This document shows, in pieces, positions 1 to 6,400 of a stretch of DNA of 8,839 bases. The notes below the pieces were generated by a model. The model did not search any database. It was not told the DNA's origin and saw only the letters and a list, made by a program, of their open reading frames with translations. Position numbers and translations under genes: made by a program. Source of the DNA: Victivallales bacterium (GTDB lineage Bacteria; Verrucomicrobiota; Lentisphaeria; Oligosphaerales; Lenti-02); assembly GCA_018648945.1 (NCBI GenBank), contig JABGQJ010000294.1:1-8839 (forward strand). The letters run 5' to 3'. The stretch's first letter is position 1, and every line of letters starts with the position of its first letter.

Positions 1-208
1 CGCAGACGAAGATGACGTCCGCGATCTTGGCGTCGATCATTTCCTCGCCACTGGCGTAGGCGGCAACGCCGTATTGCTCGGCGACTTCCTGGCGCACGTC
101 TTCCTGGACGTCGGCCACGGCCACCAGTTCGATGTCATCGCCATGTTGGGTGAGCAGCTGGGTGTGACTCCGGCCCATGGGGCCAAGACCGCAAAGAGCA
201 ACCTTCAT
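1..208 (-). CDS. Gfo/Idh/MocA family oxidoreductase, N-terminal fragment
   Basis: Only the first 69 codons lie in the window; the gene continues beyond the left edge. Read on the minus strand, the protein begins MKVALCGLGPMGRSH. This is the Rossmann-fold dinucleotide-binding signature (GxGxMGxxH) of the Gfo/Idh/MocA family. It is followed by a strand-helix-strand pattern ending in VAVADV, where the Asp would contact the cofactor ribose, and then by ADVIFVC, the usual strand after the second helix. Family members are cytoplasmic NAD(P)-dependent dehydrogenases or related enzymes acting on sugars, inositols and their derivatives; the substrate-binding C-terminal domain is not visible, so the substrate is unknown. 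The ATG is supported by a GAGAGG Shine-Dalgarno sequence (216-221, minus) 7 nt upstream. The gene is divergent from the TPR gene. The family call is confident; the exact function is not assignable. Confidence 0.9.
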   Translation of the reverse strand, partial: MKVALCGLGPMGRSHTQLLTQHGDDIELVAVADVQEDVRQEVAEQYGVAAYASGEEMIDAKIADVIFVC

Positions 209-362
209 GATCAAACCTCTCGTTGGCTGGGAAGATGGGGGCATTGGGGAACGACTGGCCCAACATGGTCGGCAACCGGGAAAAGGCAAGCGGAAATTGC
301 GGCGATGGCGGGATGTCTGGAACGTTGCCGACAGGAACGACCGGAAGAATCCAGCCCCGCTA

Positions 363-391
363 TTGGGGATGTGGTGGATTGCCGCTAGAAT
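363..391 (+). promoter_or_regulatory. Candidate sigma70-type promoter for the TPR gene
   Basis: TTGGGG (363-368) is followed after 17 nt by TAGAAT (386-391). The -10 element matches TATAAT at 5 of 6 positions and the -35 element matches TTGACA at 3 of 6, with ideal spacing. Transcription would start near position 398, leaving a leader of about 120 nt before the ATG at 521. It was found by eye in GC-rich DNA, where a -10-like hexamer is relatively rare. Confidence 0.4.
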
Positions 392-510
392 ACTCCTCTG
401 TCTCGGGGCACCCGATTCCGTTCAGCCGAAATGGGGCGGGAGTAGGCCGCGTCGGCTGGGCTGATACGGCAGATTTCCGAAACCGCAGTGAGCCGCGTAG
501 AGACGCATCT

Positions 511-514
511 GGAG
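511..514 (+). promoter_or_regulatory. Shine-Dalgarno sequence that sets the TPR gene start
   Basis: GGAG lies 6 nt before the ATG at 521. An in-frame GTG at 488 would add 11 residues but has no comparable upstream purine motif. The extra residues also do not resemble part of the repeat domain, so ATG 521 is preferred. Confidence 0.6.
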
Positions 515-520
515 CTTCCC

Positions 521-1447
521 ATGAACCGGCACAAACCCGACGGACGAAAGAAGAGAGCTCAGAACAAGAAGAAGGCCAAGGCCAAGGCAGCGGCGGAGCG
601 CACGGAAGCGCTGCCGTCCGACCCTCAGCCGATGATGCCATTCATGGAGGGTCCCGTCGAAGACATCCTGGATGATTCCGAACTGGGCGGCTTCGAGATG
701 GGCGGGACGAGCGCTGTGAGACAGGCCCAGATGATCATGTACGATGCGTTCGAAGCCCCAACTCAACAGAAAGCCATGAAGCTGGCCTGGGAAGCCCTCG
801 CCGTCTCCCCCGATTGTGCCGATGCCTACAATCTGCTCGCGGAAGCCGAAGAGGCCAGCCGTCCTGAGGCCGCTCTCGACCTCTACCGGAAGGGAGTCGC
901 AGCGGGAGAACGCGCGTTGGGTGAAGAGGCCTTCACGGCGGATGTTGGGCATTTTTGGGGACTTCTGGAGACACGGCCTTACATGCGAGCCCGGGAGGGC
1001 GTCGCCCAGCGCCTCTGGTCGCTTGGGGCGCGCGAAGAATCCGTGGCGCACTACTGGGACATGCTGCGGCTCAATCCCAACGACAACCAGGGGATCCGCT
1101 ACGCGCTGATGCCAGCCCTCATCGAGCTTGGCTGCGACCAGGATGCGGAGCGCCTGTTCGGGCTCTATCAAGACGACTGCATGGCAGTTTGGGCGTATTC
1201 CCGAGCGCTGCTCGACTTCCGGCGACTGGGCGACTCATCGGCAACCCAGAAGGCACTCAAGATGGCTATCGAGGTCAACCCCCACATACCTGCTCTGCTT
1301 TTGGGCCGTAAGAAGATGCCGCGGACCATGCCGGAATATTGCGGGTTCGGGGACGAGAACGAGGCCGTGCTCTACGTGGATGGGGGCATGGCGGCGTGGC
1401 AGGGCACGTCTGGAGCACTCGAATGGCTTGCGGCCAAGGCCAAGTGA
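521..1447 (+). CDS. ST7-like tetratricopeptide repeat protein
   Basis: This 308-residue protein has no signal peptide and is probably cytoplasmic. Residues about 4-27 form a very basic Lys/Arg/Ala-rich tail, followed by an acidic, Pro/Met-containing linker (about 30-62). From about residue 65 the protein is helical, with TPR-like pairs: an ALAVSPDCADAYNLLAEAEE-type repeat near 92-111, a second near 156-186 (GVAQRLWSLGAREESVAHYW, then LRLNPNDNQGIRY), and further helices to about 255. The C-terminus carries PEYCGFGDENEAVLYV (271-286) and ends in ALEWL. The NPNDNQGIRY block and the GDENEAV...EWL tail are, from memory, hallmarks of bacterial TPR proteins annotated as ST7-like. Such repeats normally scaffold protein-protein contacts; no catalytic motif is visible. 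The basic tail could contact nucleic acid or ribosomes, but that is inference. It is convergent with the SGNH gene, and nothing ties it to the glycan genes. Confidence 0.85.
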   Translation: MNRHKPDGRKKRAQNKKKAKAKAAAERTEALPSDPQPMMPFMEGPVEDILDDSELGGFEMGGTSAVRQAQMIMYDAFEAPTQQKAMKLAWEALAVSPDCADAYNLLAEAEEASRPEAALDLYRKGVAAGERALGEEAFTADVGHFWGLLETRPYMRAREGVAQRLWSLGAREESVAHYWDMLRLNPNDNQGIRYALMPALIELGCDQDAERLFGLYQDDCMAVWAYSRALLDFRRLGDSSATQKALKMAIEVNPHIPALLLGRKKMPRTMPEYCGFGDENEAVLYVDGGMAAWQGTSGALEWLAAKAK

Positions 1448-1460
1448 GGCGCCGCTCCGA

Positions 1461-2174
1461 CTACTTGCTCAGCGCCTTCAGGATGCTGTCGGCGATGGCC
1501 TTCATGCCTTGGTCGCCGGGATGGGCGGCCACACCCTTGTGCGCGAAGTCGCGCTCCGAGCGGGCGTAGTTCTTCTCGTCCTTCCCGAGGGCGCGGTTAT
1601 CAACGAAGATGCCGCCCACCTTGGCGCACGCCTTCTCCAGAATTGCGTCCTTGGCGGCGTTCGCCCAGAAACTACTGCGCACGACAATGATCGGGTTGCC
1701 GTTTTCCTTGAGCTTCCCGAAGAGCTTGTCGACGCCTGTCTGGAGGGCGGCCTTGGCCTCCGCCGTGGCGGGGTTGGGTACATTCTCGCCGATGGCGATG
1801 ATGACCAGATCTGCCTTGAACGCGAACTCCTTCTTGAGCCCGGCATCGAGATCGTAGGTCTCGTACTTACGCTCGAAGGTGGAGATGTTGGTGATGATGG
1901 ATTCGGGCTGCTTCCCGGCGGCCTTCGCAAACGCCTGCAGGATGAGGTGGACGAAGTCCCTGTCCTTCGCACTGGCCGCCATCCCCCAGTTGCCCAGCCA
2001 GCCAATCTTCGCACTCGGCCCATGCCTAGTGATGCTGTTGCCCAGGAACAGAACCTTGTTCACCTTTGTACCGTGAAACATCATGTCCTGGTTCCCCTTT
2101 GCCGGACCAACGGCATCCGCTGCCATCGTCATCACCCCGACCATCGCCGCAAACAGACAGGCACGTTGGGTCAT
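1461..2174 (-). CDS. Secreted SGNH/GDSL-type hydrolase
   Basis: This 237-residue protein has an N-terminal hydrophobic stretch (about 5-22) that looks like a cleavable signal peptide, so export is likely. SGNH blocks follow: block I, FLGNSITRHG (43-52), with the nucleophile Ser47 in GNSI instead of the usual GDSI; a block II-like Gly in GNWGMAAS (61-68); a block III-like IGEN (128-131), with Asn131 as oxyanion-hole candidate; and block V, GVAAHPGDQGM (214-224), with catalytic His218. The usual Asp three residues before that His is Val215. SGNH enzymes are esterases or lipases; secreted ones near glycosidases often remove acyl groups from polysaccharides, which is the inferred role here. The start is ATG 2174, with GGAG (2183-2186) 8 nt upstream; a GTG immediately before it at 2177 is also possible. 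The gene lies 113 bp downstream of the toroid-protein gene on the same strand and could be cotranscribed with it. Confidence 0.88.
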   Translation of the reverse strand: MTQRACLFAAMVGVMTMAADAVGPAKGNQDMMFHGTKVNKVLFLGNSITRHGPSAKIGWLGNWGMAASAKDRDFVHLILQAFAKAAGKQPESIITNISTFERKYETYDLDAGLKKEFAFKADLVIIAIGENVPNPATAEAKAALQTGVDKLFGKLKENGNPIIVVRSSFWANAAKDAILEKACAKVGGIFVDNRALGKDEKNYARSERDFAHKGVAAHPGDQGMKAIADSILKALSK

Positions 2175-2198
2175 CACTGGATCTCCGTTCTTGCTCTT

Positions 2199-2214
2199 GG
2201 CTGGATGTCCAGCC
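2199..2214. repeat. Small inverted repeat upstream of the SGNH gene
   Basis: GGCTGG and CCAGCC form a perfect 6-bp stem with a 4-nt loop (ATGT), about 25 bp upstream of the SGNH start. No T-tract follows on the minus strand, so it does not look like an intrinsic terminator. It could be a leader hairpin, a binding half-site pair, or chance in GC-rich DNA. Confidence 0.3.
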
Positions 2215-2244
2215 GTCTATCTTGGTTACCGTAGCCAACTGTAG

Positions 2245-2269
2245 TTCCCGGCGAGTCGTTCGCCAGGAA
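2245..2269 (-). terminator. Hairpin after the toroid-protein gene, no T-tract
   Basis: TTCC-C-GGCGA, loop GTCGT, TCGCC-A-GGAA gives 9 base pairs with one internal C/A mismatch and a 5-nt loop. It starts 18 bp past the minus-strand stop codon at 2288. Position fits an mRNA 3'-end or processing hairpin, but no run of T follows on the minus strand, so it is not a classical Rho-independent terminator and read-through into the SGNH gene is possible. Confidence 0.3.
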
Positions 2270-2287
2270 TCTGTGGAGTGGGACGGG

Positions 2288-4327
2288 TCAATCCATCCTG
2301 GTCACGGCAATCCGCATGGTTTGGCCGGCAGTCAGCGTGACCGGGAGGCCCTTGGTGAGTGCTTCGCCAGTGTGGGGCCGAGGCGTGCCGTCCGTGCTGA
2401 CGGTCCAACGCTCACCCTTCGCCGCGGCGAACCACTCGGGGAACTGGTTGATGCGCGGGTAGTCGAGGGGCATGCGCATGATTGTCTTGTGGCGCGGCTG
2501 ATCGAGGACCAGTTGGCCCTGCCATGGCTTGTCGGCGCTCACGACCAGGTGCAGGTCGTTGCCTTGGCGTACTGCCCCCAGTCTGACATCCTCGCGCCAG
2601 GGCTGAACGGTCACCCCCTGTTGCTTCCAGAGCACCCAGAGGATCGCGGTTCGGGCATAGTTGCCATCGCCGTGCCAGCCCTCGATCACCCCATCCGGCC
2701 TCTGGAGGAGGAGCATGCGGCTGGTGTTCGCATCGATCCACTCGGGCACGCCCAAGATATCGGGCTCCCGATTGAAGAGGTTGATTGCCCCTTCCACGGA
2801 GTCGGCAATGCCATCCGAACCCCAGCCCTGCCAGGCGAACTTCCAGTAATGCGGCTTGAGACTGCCCAGAGCCCGTCGCGTGGCCTGACGATAGCGCTCC
2901 ACGCCATCCAGGCGGTAGACCGTGTAGAAGCCGTTGTAGTTGTAGCCCCAGTTGTCGCCGATGTTCTTCCTTGTGACCTGCCCGGTGACTGGGTTCACCG
3001 CATCGTACATCAGGCCGTGCTCGTTGACTCCCACCTCCAGAATGCGGTCGAGCAGCGCCTGGATCGGCTCGCGGTAGGCTGCGGCCTTGTCCTTCCGGAG
3101 CGCGTGACAGGCGGCATAGACCTCGGTCAGCCCTGAGATCAGTTCGCAGCCGTGGTCGCGGAGCTTCAGTTGGCTGGCATTCCGCGTGGGATGGTGGTCC
3201 CCGAGCAGGTAGTAGTCGGCGATCCGGCAGGCCATATCGAGGTACGTCCTGTTCCCAGTCATGAAGCGCAGGCGGCTGAGCAACTGCATCATCTCGCCGT
3301 TCACCTCCACATCGTTCGACGGGATCTTCCCGCCAGGCGTGTCGAAGGGCGCGTGTTCGAGAATGCTGTCGACGATACCGATCATGCGGTCGCTCCAGGG
3401 CGTGTGCCCCAGCCACTCGGTGATCGGCATGAGCCCGTCTTTCACATACTCGGAGCCGTCGAAGATCATGCGCTTGATGTCGGGCTCGGCGTAGTGGTAG
3501 CCCTGCTTCTGGAAGTTGTAGTGGTCCGGCAGCGCGCCCATGCGGCTGGTGAGCTTCGTCTCCGTCCGCAACATGTCCAGCATGCCGCCAGCGAAGAGCG
3601 CCCGGTCCGTCAACGCGCAGGTGAGGACCATGAACGCATAGTTGTCCGCTGCTGAGTTGCGCCCATTCCAGACATGCTTCCCGCGGCCCAGATTCTCTGG
3701 GATCAGCCCCGTTTTCGGGTCGGCGTGGGCCAGCCAGCCAGCGACATACTTCCGGCAGCGCTTGAGCGCTTCGTTGGCCTGGCGTCCGTGGATCGCCGCT
3801 CGTTGCCAGGAGTCGAGTTGCGGTTCCTGCAGCTGTTCCGTCCAGAGGTCCAGGTCGTGGGGTGGCGCTGCGGTGATCCGAATGCGATGGGCCCGAGCTT
3901 CGGGGAGCGGCTCGTCGAGTGGGGTCTCAGCCTTGACCACCCGCACCGCTGCCAGAAATGCGGCCTTGGGTGCACTGCCTTGGAAGACAAGTTCGTACCG
4001 CTTCCCCTTGCCGCTGGCGGGCAAGGTGATCCGCTGCCAGCGGAAGCCGTTGTACCCTCCGGCCTGCATGGTCTGGGCGTTGCCCTCCACGACGACCACA
4101 GCTCCCCGCTGGTCGTTCTTCGACCCCCACAGCAGGTCCAGCGCGTAGCCTGCAGCTGGCGGCACATCCGCCACCAAGTGCAGTGGCCCATCGCCGAGCC
4201 AATGGTACGGTGTGTTCTCGTACTGCTGCTCTCTGAGATTGCTCAGCCGAACCCACGCGAGTGGCTCGGCGTGAGCAGTGACCGTGGCAAGGGCCAGGAA
4301 CAGCGAGCTCAGGAGTCGTCTCCGCAT
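2288..4327 (-). CDS. Secreted (alpha/alpha)6-toroid glycosidase-like protein
   Basis: This 679-residue protein starts with a clean signal peptide (MRRRLLSSLFLALATVTAHA, cleavage near residue 20). Residues about 21-152 are strand-rich and look like a beta-sandwich. Residues about 185-570 are a string of helical hairpins with conserved-looking aromatic and acidic loops: WNGRNSAADNYAF (220-232), DHGCELISGLTEVY (391-404), GDNWGYNYNGFYTVY (457-471), GWGSDGIADSVEGA (501-514) and GWHGDGNYARTA (550-561). This pattern resembles the six-hairpin glycosidase superfamily, which includes glycoside hydrolases and polysaccharide lyases. A second beta-rich region (about 580-679) ends the chain. I cannot assign a numbered GH or PL family, and the substrate is unknown. 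Asp/Glu residues in the 391-404 and 505-513 loops are candidate catalytic residues by inference only. The N-terminal extension to 4381 is rejected because ATG 4327 has a strong ribosome-binding site and starts the signal peptide. The gene is divergent from the GHL10 gene. Confidence 0.75.
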   Translation of the reverse strand: MRRRLLSSLFLALATVTAHAEPLAWVRLSNLREQQYENTPYHWLGDGPLHLVADVPPAAGYALDLLWGSKNDQRGAVVVVEGNAQTMQAGGYNGFRWQRITLPASGKGKRYELVFQGSAPKAAFLAAVRVVKAETPLDEPLPEARAHRIRITAAPPHDLDLWTEQLQEPQLDSWQRAAIHGRQANEALKRCRKYVAGWLAHADPKTGLIPENLGRGKHVWNGRNSAADNYAFMVLTCALTDRALFAGGMLDMLRTETKLTSRMGALPDHYNFQKQGYHYAEPDIKRMIFDGSEYVKDGLMPITEWLGHTPWSDRMIGIVDSILEHAPFDTPGGKIPSNDVEVNGEMMQLLSRLRFMTGNRTYLDMACRIADYYLLGDHHPTRNASQLKLRDHGCELISGLTEVYAACHALRKDKAAAYREPIQALLDRILEVGVNEHGLMYDAVNPVTGQVTRKNIGDNWGYNYNGFYTVYRLDGVERYRQATRRALGSLKPHYWKFAWQGWGSDGIADSVEGAINLFNREPDILGVPEWIDANTSRMLLLQRPDGVIEGWHGDGNYARTAILWVLWKQQGVTVQPWREDVRLGAVRQGNDLHLVVSADKPWQGQLVLDQPRHKTIMRMPLDYPRINQFPEWFAAAKGERWTVSTDGTPRPHTGEALTKGLPVTLTAGQTMRIAVTRMD

Positions 4328-4530
4328 GGCGTCACCCCCGCATGGCTTGGCGCGTTCAGAACGTGATGGCATCGTGCCCAAGACTACCCGACATGGTCCG
4401 CCAGCGCAAGCGAGGCGGGGAGGCAGTTCCTGATCGCGCAGAATCCGGGCTAGGGCTTCGCTTTCCGGGGGGGGAAGGGGATATTACCTTATCGTCATAC
4501 AATTCCTCAACTACCACAGGTCCCCAGACC
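4328..4530. promoter_or_regulatory. Divergent promoter region of the two glycan genes
   Basis: This 203-bp spacer must drive the toroid gene leftward and the GHL10 gene rightward. On the plus strand, TACAAT (4498-4503) matches the -10 consensus at 5 of 6 positions and lies 27 bp before ATG 4531, but no good -35 sits at the right distance. On the minus strand, TTGAGG (4505-4510) and TAATAT (4481-4486) are 18 nt apart and could fire leftward. The two candidates interleave, so one regulator could control both. A run of eight G (4467-4474), followed by AA and four more G, sits beside them. All promoter calls were made by eye. Confidence 0.35.
4332..4339 (-). promoter_or_regulatory. Strong Shine-Dalgarno sequence that sets the toroid gene start
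   Basis: Read on the minus strand, GGGGGTGA ends 4 nt before the ATG at 4327. It matches the ideal GGAGGTGA at 7 of 8 positions. This favours 4327 over the in-frame ATG at 4381, whose extra 18 residues would precede and spoil the signal peptide. Confidence 0.65.
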
Positions 4531-6300
4531 ATGAAGAAGAAACTGATCATTGGTGCCATGCTGGCCCTGACTGCCGTGCTGCCGGGCACGGCCCTTGCCC
4601 AGACCCCCAGTACCCGGGGGCTCTTCCTGGCCTCCACGGGGCCGAGGTCGGAGTACGCCAGGTCTTTCTGGTGGGAGCTCAGTGAGGCGGAGATCGTGTC
4701 GTATCTGGACCGCCTCCAGAAGGCGGGCGTCAACGAGCTGTACCCCGCCGCCTATGGTCATGGGAACTACTACTTCAAGACCACCCACGCCGCGTTCCCC
4801 AAGGGCGTCGCCCAGGACCGACTGAAGATCGATCCCCTCGCTGTGCTGATCCGCGAGGCCCATCGCCGCAAGATGAAGGTCATCCCCTTCTTCCCCTTCC
4901 TGGTGGCGGGTGGCGAGCCCTACGTGAAGCAGTCTGCCGGTGGCACGCTGCCCCATCTGGATTGGTTCTCTCTCAATACGCGCGGGGAGCGGGGGCGCAC
5001 GCTCTCCTTTGATCCGGCGAACCCCGAGGTGCGGGAGTATCTGAACCACTTGGTCGAGGACTTGTTGCTCTACGACATCGACGGGCTGATGCTCGACTAC
5101 ATCCGCTACCTTGGCACCCACATGGGCTACACGCCCTTGGCCCGCCAGGCATTCAAGGGGAAGACCGGGGTCGATCCGCAGGATCTGTACGAGCACCCGG
5201 AAGCCTTCAGCACGAACATCGTCTACTGCCTGAATCCCGACAGCTGGGCTGGGAAGGACTGGAACCTGTCCAGTCTGCTTGCCCTGATGAATCGGATCAA
5301 CATTCCGTTCAAGATCGTCCCCCAGAAGGCGGACATCTTCGCGCAGGCACCAGCCAATGGCACGATCCTGATCTCGTCCTACTACGACATCTCGCAGGAC
5401 GTGATCGGGAAGCTGGATGCCTACGTGAAGGGCGGCGGCAATGTGATCTTCCTGGACGCCCCGACCACCGCCATGAAGACCCGTTCCGCCACCTTGGGAC
5501 CCGTGCTGGGCATGAAGAGCGGCAGCCAGTGGACCGGTGTGCTGGAACGCACCCTCGCCGTGAAGGCGGCGCACCCCATCACTGCTGGGGTGACGGGCGG
5601 CACGCTGACCAGCTCGGCCAATGCCCTGACCGAGATCGTCCCCGACACCGCCGAAATCCTGGCCAGTTTTGCCTCCGGGCACCCGGCCGTGGTGCTGAAC
5701 ACGTACGGGAAGGGACGCTGTGTGGTCTTCAACTTCCAGATGCTGATCAAATACGAAGGTGAGGTCGGTGACGAGTTGCTCGGGAACACGGTGAGCTGGC
5801 TCCTCGCCAAGCGCGGCGACGAGCCCGGCTCCAAGAAACTGGCGGCGCTCAATGCCGCCTGGATCCAGTATCGCTCCGACCAGGTGACCGAGGTCGTGAA
5901 AATGGTCCGGGAGACGATGCGGAAGCGCAAGCCCAAGCTGCTCCTCGGGGCTGCGACCACGCCCAAGGCGATCCACGTGAACACGGTGTTCCAGGAATGG
6001 AAGACCTGGCTCAAGCGTGGCTACATGGATGTGGCCTATCCCATGGACTACTACGCTAGCGTCAAAGAGCTGCGTGCCGTGCTTGCCTGGCAGGCCGAGG
6101 GGATTCCCAAGTCGCAGATCGTGCCCCTGCTGTCAATCTACAAGCGCGAGGGGGGAAAGGTCGTGCCCGTCACCCCCGAACGGATCAACGACCAGCTTGA
6201 TCTGGTCCGCAAGCTCGGCTTTGCCGGTGCCGGCCTGTTCTCCAACCAGCGTCTATCCCCCAAGCTTGAGGCCGCCCTGTCCGCCCGGGGGAAGAGATAG
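4531..6300 (+). CDS. Secreted GHL10 (DUF187) family protein with inserted amidotransferase-like domain
   Basis: This 589-residue protein has a signal peptide (MKKKLIIGAMLALTAVLPGTALAQ). Residues about 28-215 match the first half of a glycosyl-hydrolase-like family 10 TIM barrel: RGLFLAST, LQKAGVNELYPAAYG (62-76), MKVIPFFPF (115-123), SFDPANPEVREYL (159-171) and DIDGLMLDYIRY (182-193), where the Asp residues near the strand end are catalytic candidates. Residues about 229-428 instead resemble a class I glutamine-amidotransferase/ThuA or beta-galactosidase-trimerisation-like fold, with YVKGGGNVIFLDA (298-310) and YGKGRCVVFNF (392-402); I see no nucleophile-elbow Cys, so it is probably not catalytic. 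The barrel resumes at about 435: WIQYRSDQVTEVV, then the WLKRGYMDVAYPMDYY block (493-508). The family is thought to cleave glycans, including YngK-type proteins, but the substrate is unknown here. The start is set by the signal peptide; the Shine-Dalgarno sequence is weak (AGG at 4518-4520). The upstream in-frame ATG at 4342 would bury the signal peptide and is rejected. Confidence 0.85.
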   Translation: MKKKLIIGAMLALTAVLPGTALAQTPSTRGLFLASTGPRSEYARSFWWELSEAEIVSYLDRLQKAGVNELYPAAYGHGNYYFKTTHAAFPKGVAQDRLKIDPLAVLIREAHRRKMKVIPFFPFLVAGGEPYVKQSAGGTLPHLDWFSLNTRGERGRTLSFDPANPEVREYLNHLVEDLLLYDIDGLMLDYIRYLGTHMGYTPLARQAFKGKTGVDPQDLYEHPEAFSTNIVYCLNPDSWAGKDWNLSSLLALMNRINIPFKIVPQKADIFAQAPANGTILISSYYDISQDVIGKLDAYVKGGGNVIFLDAPTTAMKTRSATLGPVLGMKSGSQWTGVLERTLAVKAAHPITAGVTGGTLTSSANALTEIVPDTAEILASFASGHPAVVLNTYGKGRCVVFNFQMLIKYEGEVGDELLGNTVSWLLAKRGDEPGSKKLAALNAAWIQYRSDQVTEVVKMVRETMRKRKPKLLLGAATTPKAIHVNTVFQEWKTWLKRGYMDVAYPMDYYASVKELRAVLAWQAEGIPKSQIVPLLSIYKREGGKVVPVTPERINDQLDLVRKLGFAGAGLFSNQRLSPKLEAALSARGKR

Positions 6301-6328
6301 GCGTTCTGCTCGACCATCCCGGTTGCCA

Positions 6329-6356
6329 TTGACTTTGCGGCGCTCCTGTCTATCGT
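6329..6356 (+). promoter_or_regulatory. Candidate sigma70-type promoter for the 6401 gene
   Basis: TTGACT (6329-6334; 5 of 6 to the -35 consensus) is followed after 16 nt by TATCGT (6351-6356; 4 of 6 to the -10 consensus). Transcription would begin near 6363, giving a leader of about 38 nt that contains GGAG (6387-6390). If real, the last gene has its own promoter as well as any read-through from the GHL10 gene 100 bp upstream. Confidence 0.4.
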
Positions 6357-6400
6357 GACGCTTCGGCTGTACGCGCCTAAACGAACGGAGAACTGCCGCC

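Larger units (their letters stand above)
209..520. other. Divergent intergenic region
   Basis: These 312 bases lie between the start of the oxidoreductase gene (minus) and the start of the TPR gene (plus). I see no convincing gene: the open frames here lack a plausible ribosome-binding site and run into the flanking genes in the wrong frame. The right half holds a sigma70-like promoter candidate and a small inverted repeat (TCGGG-GCA-CCCGA, 403-415) near the expected transcript start. No clear promoter was recognised for the minus-strand gene. Confidence 0.6.

Noticed and set aside
74..388. 104-codon plus-strand open frame as a possible small gene in the divergent region
   Set aside because: Its first half is antisense to the Gfo/Idh/MocA gene, whose Rossmann motif is clear. 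The second half is low-complexity GC-rich sequence without any family signature.
488..520. GTG start adding 11 residues to the TPR protein
   Set aside because: The ATG at 521 has a GGAG 6 nt upstream, and the extra residues show no relation to the rest of the protein.
422..1171. 249-codon open frame on the minus strand
   Set aside because: It is antisense to the TPR gene, without a ribosome-binding site or motif that would favour it.
1448..1460. Bidirectional terminator between the convergent TPR and SGNH genes
   Set aside because: The 13-bp gap is too short and contains no stem followed by a T-tract on either strand.
1128..2234. 368-codon open frame on the plus strand
   Set aside because: It crosses the TPR gene end, in another frame, and the whole SGNH gene in antisense. 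Both overlapped genes have recognisable family motifs.
2066..3136. 356-codon open frame on the plus strand
   Set aside because: It spans the SGNH start, the spacer and half of the toroid gene in antisense and has no domain of its own.
4507..5976. 489-codon open frame on the minus strand
   Set aside because: It lies antisense to the GHL10 gene, has no signal peptide or family motif, and is rich in Gly, His, Arg and Val as expected from a GC-rich shadow frame. The plus-strand protein has clear domains.
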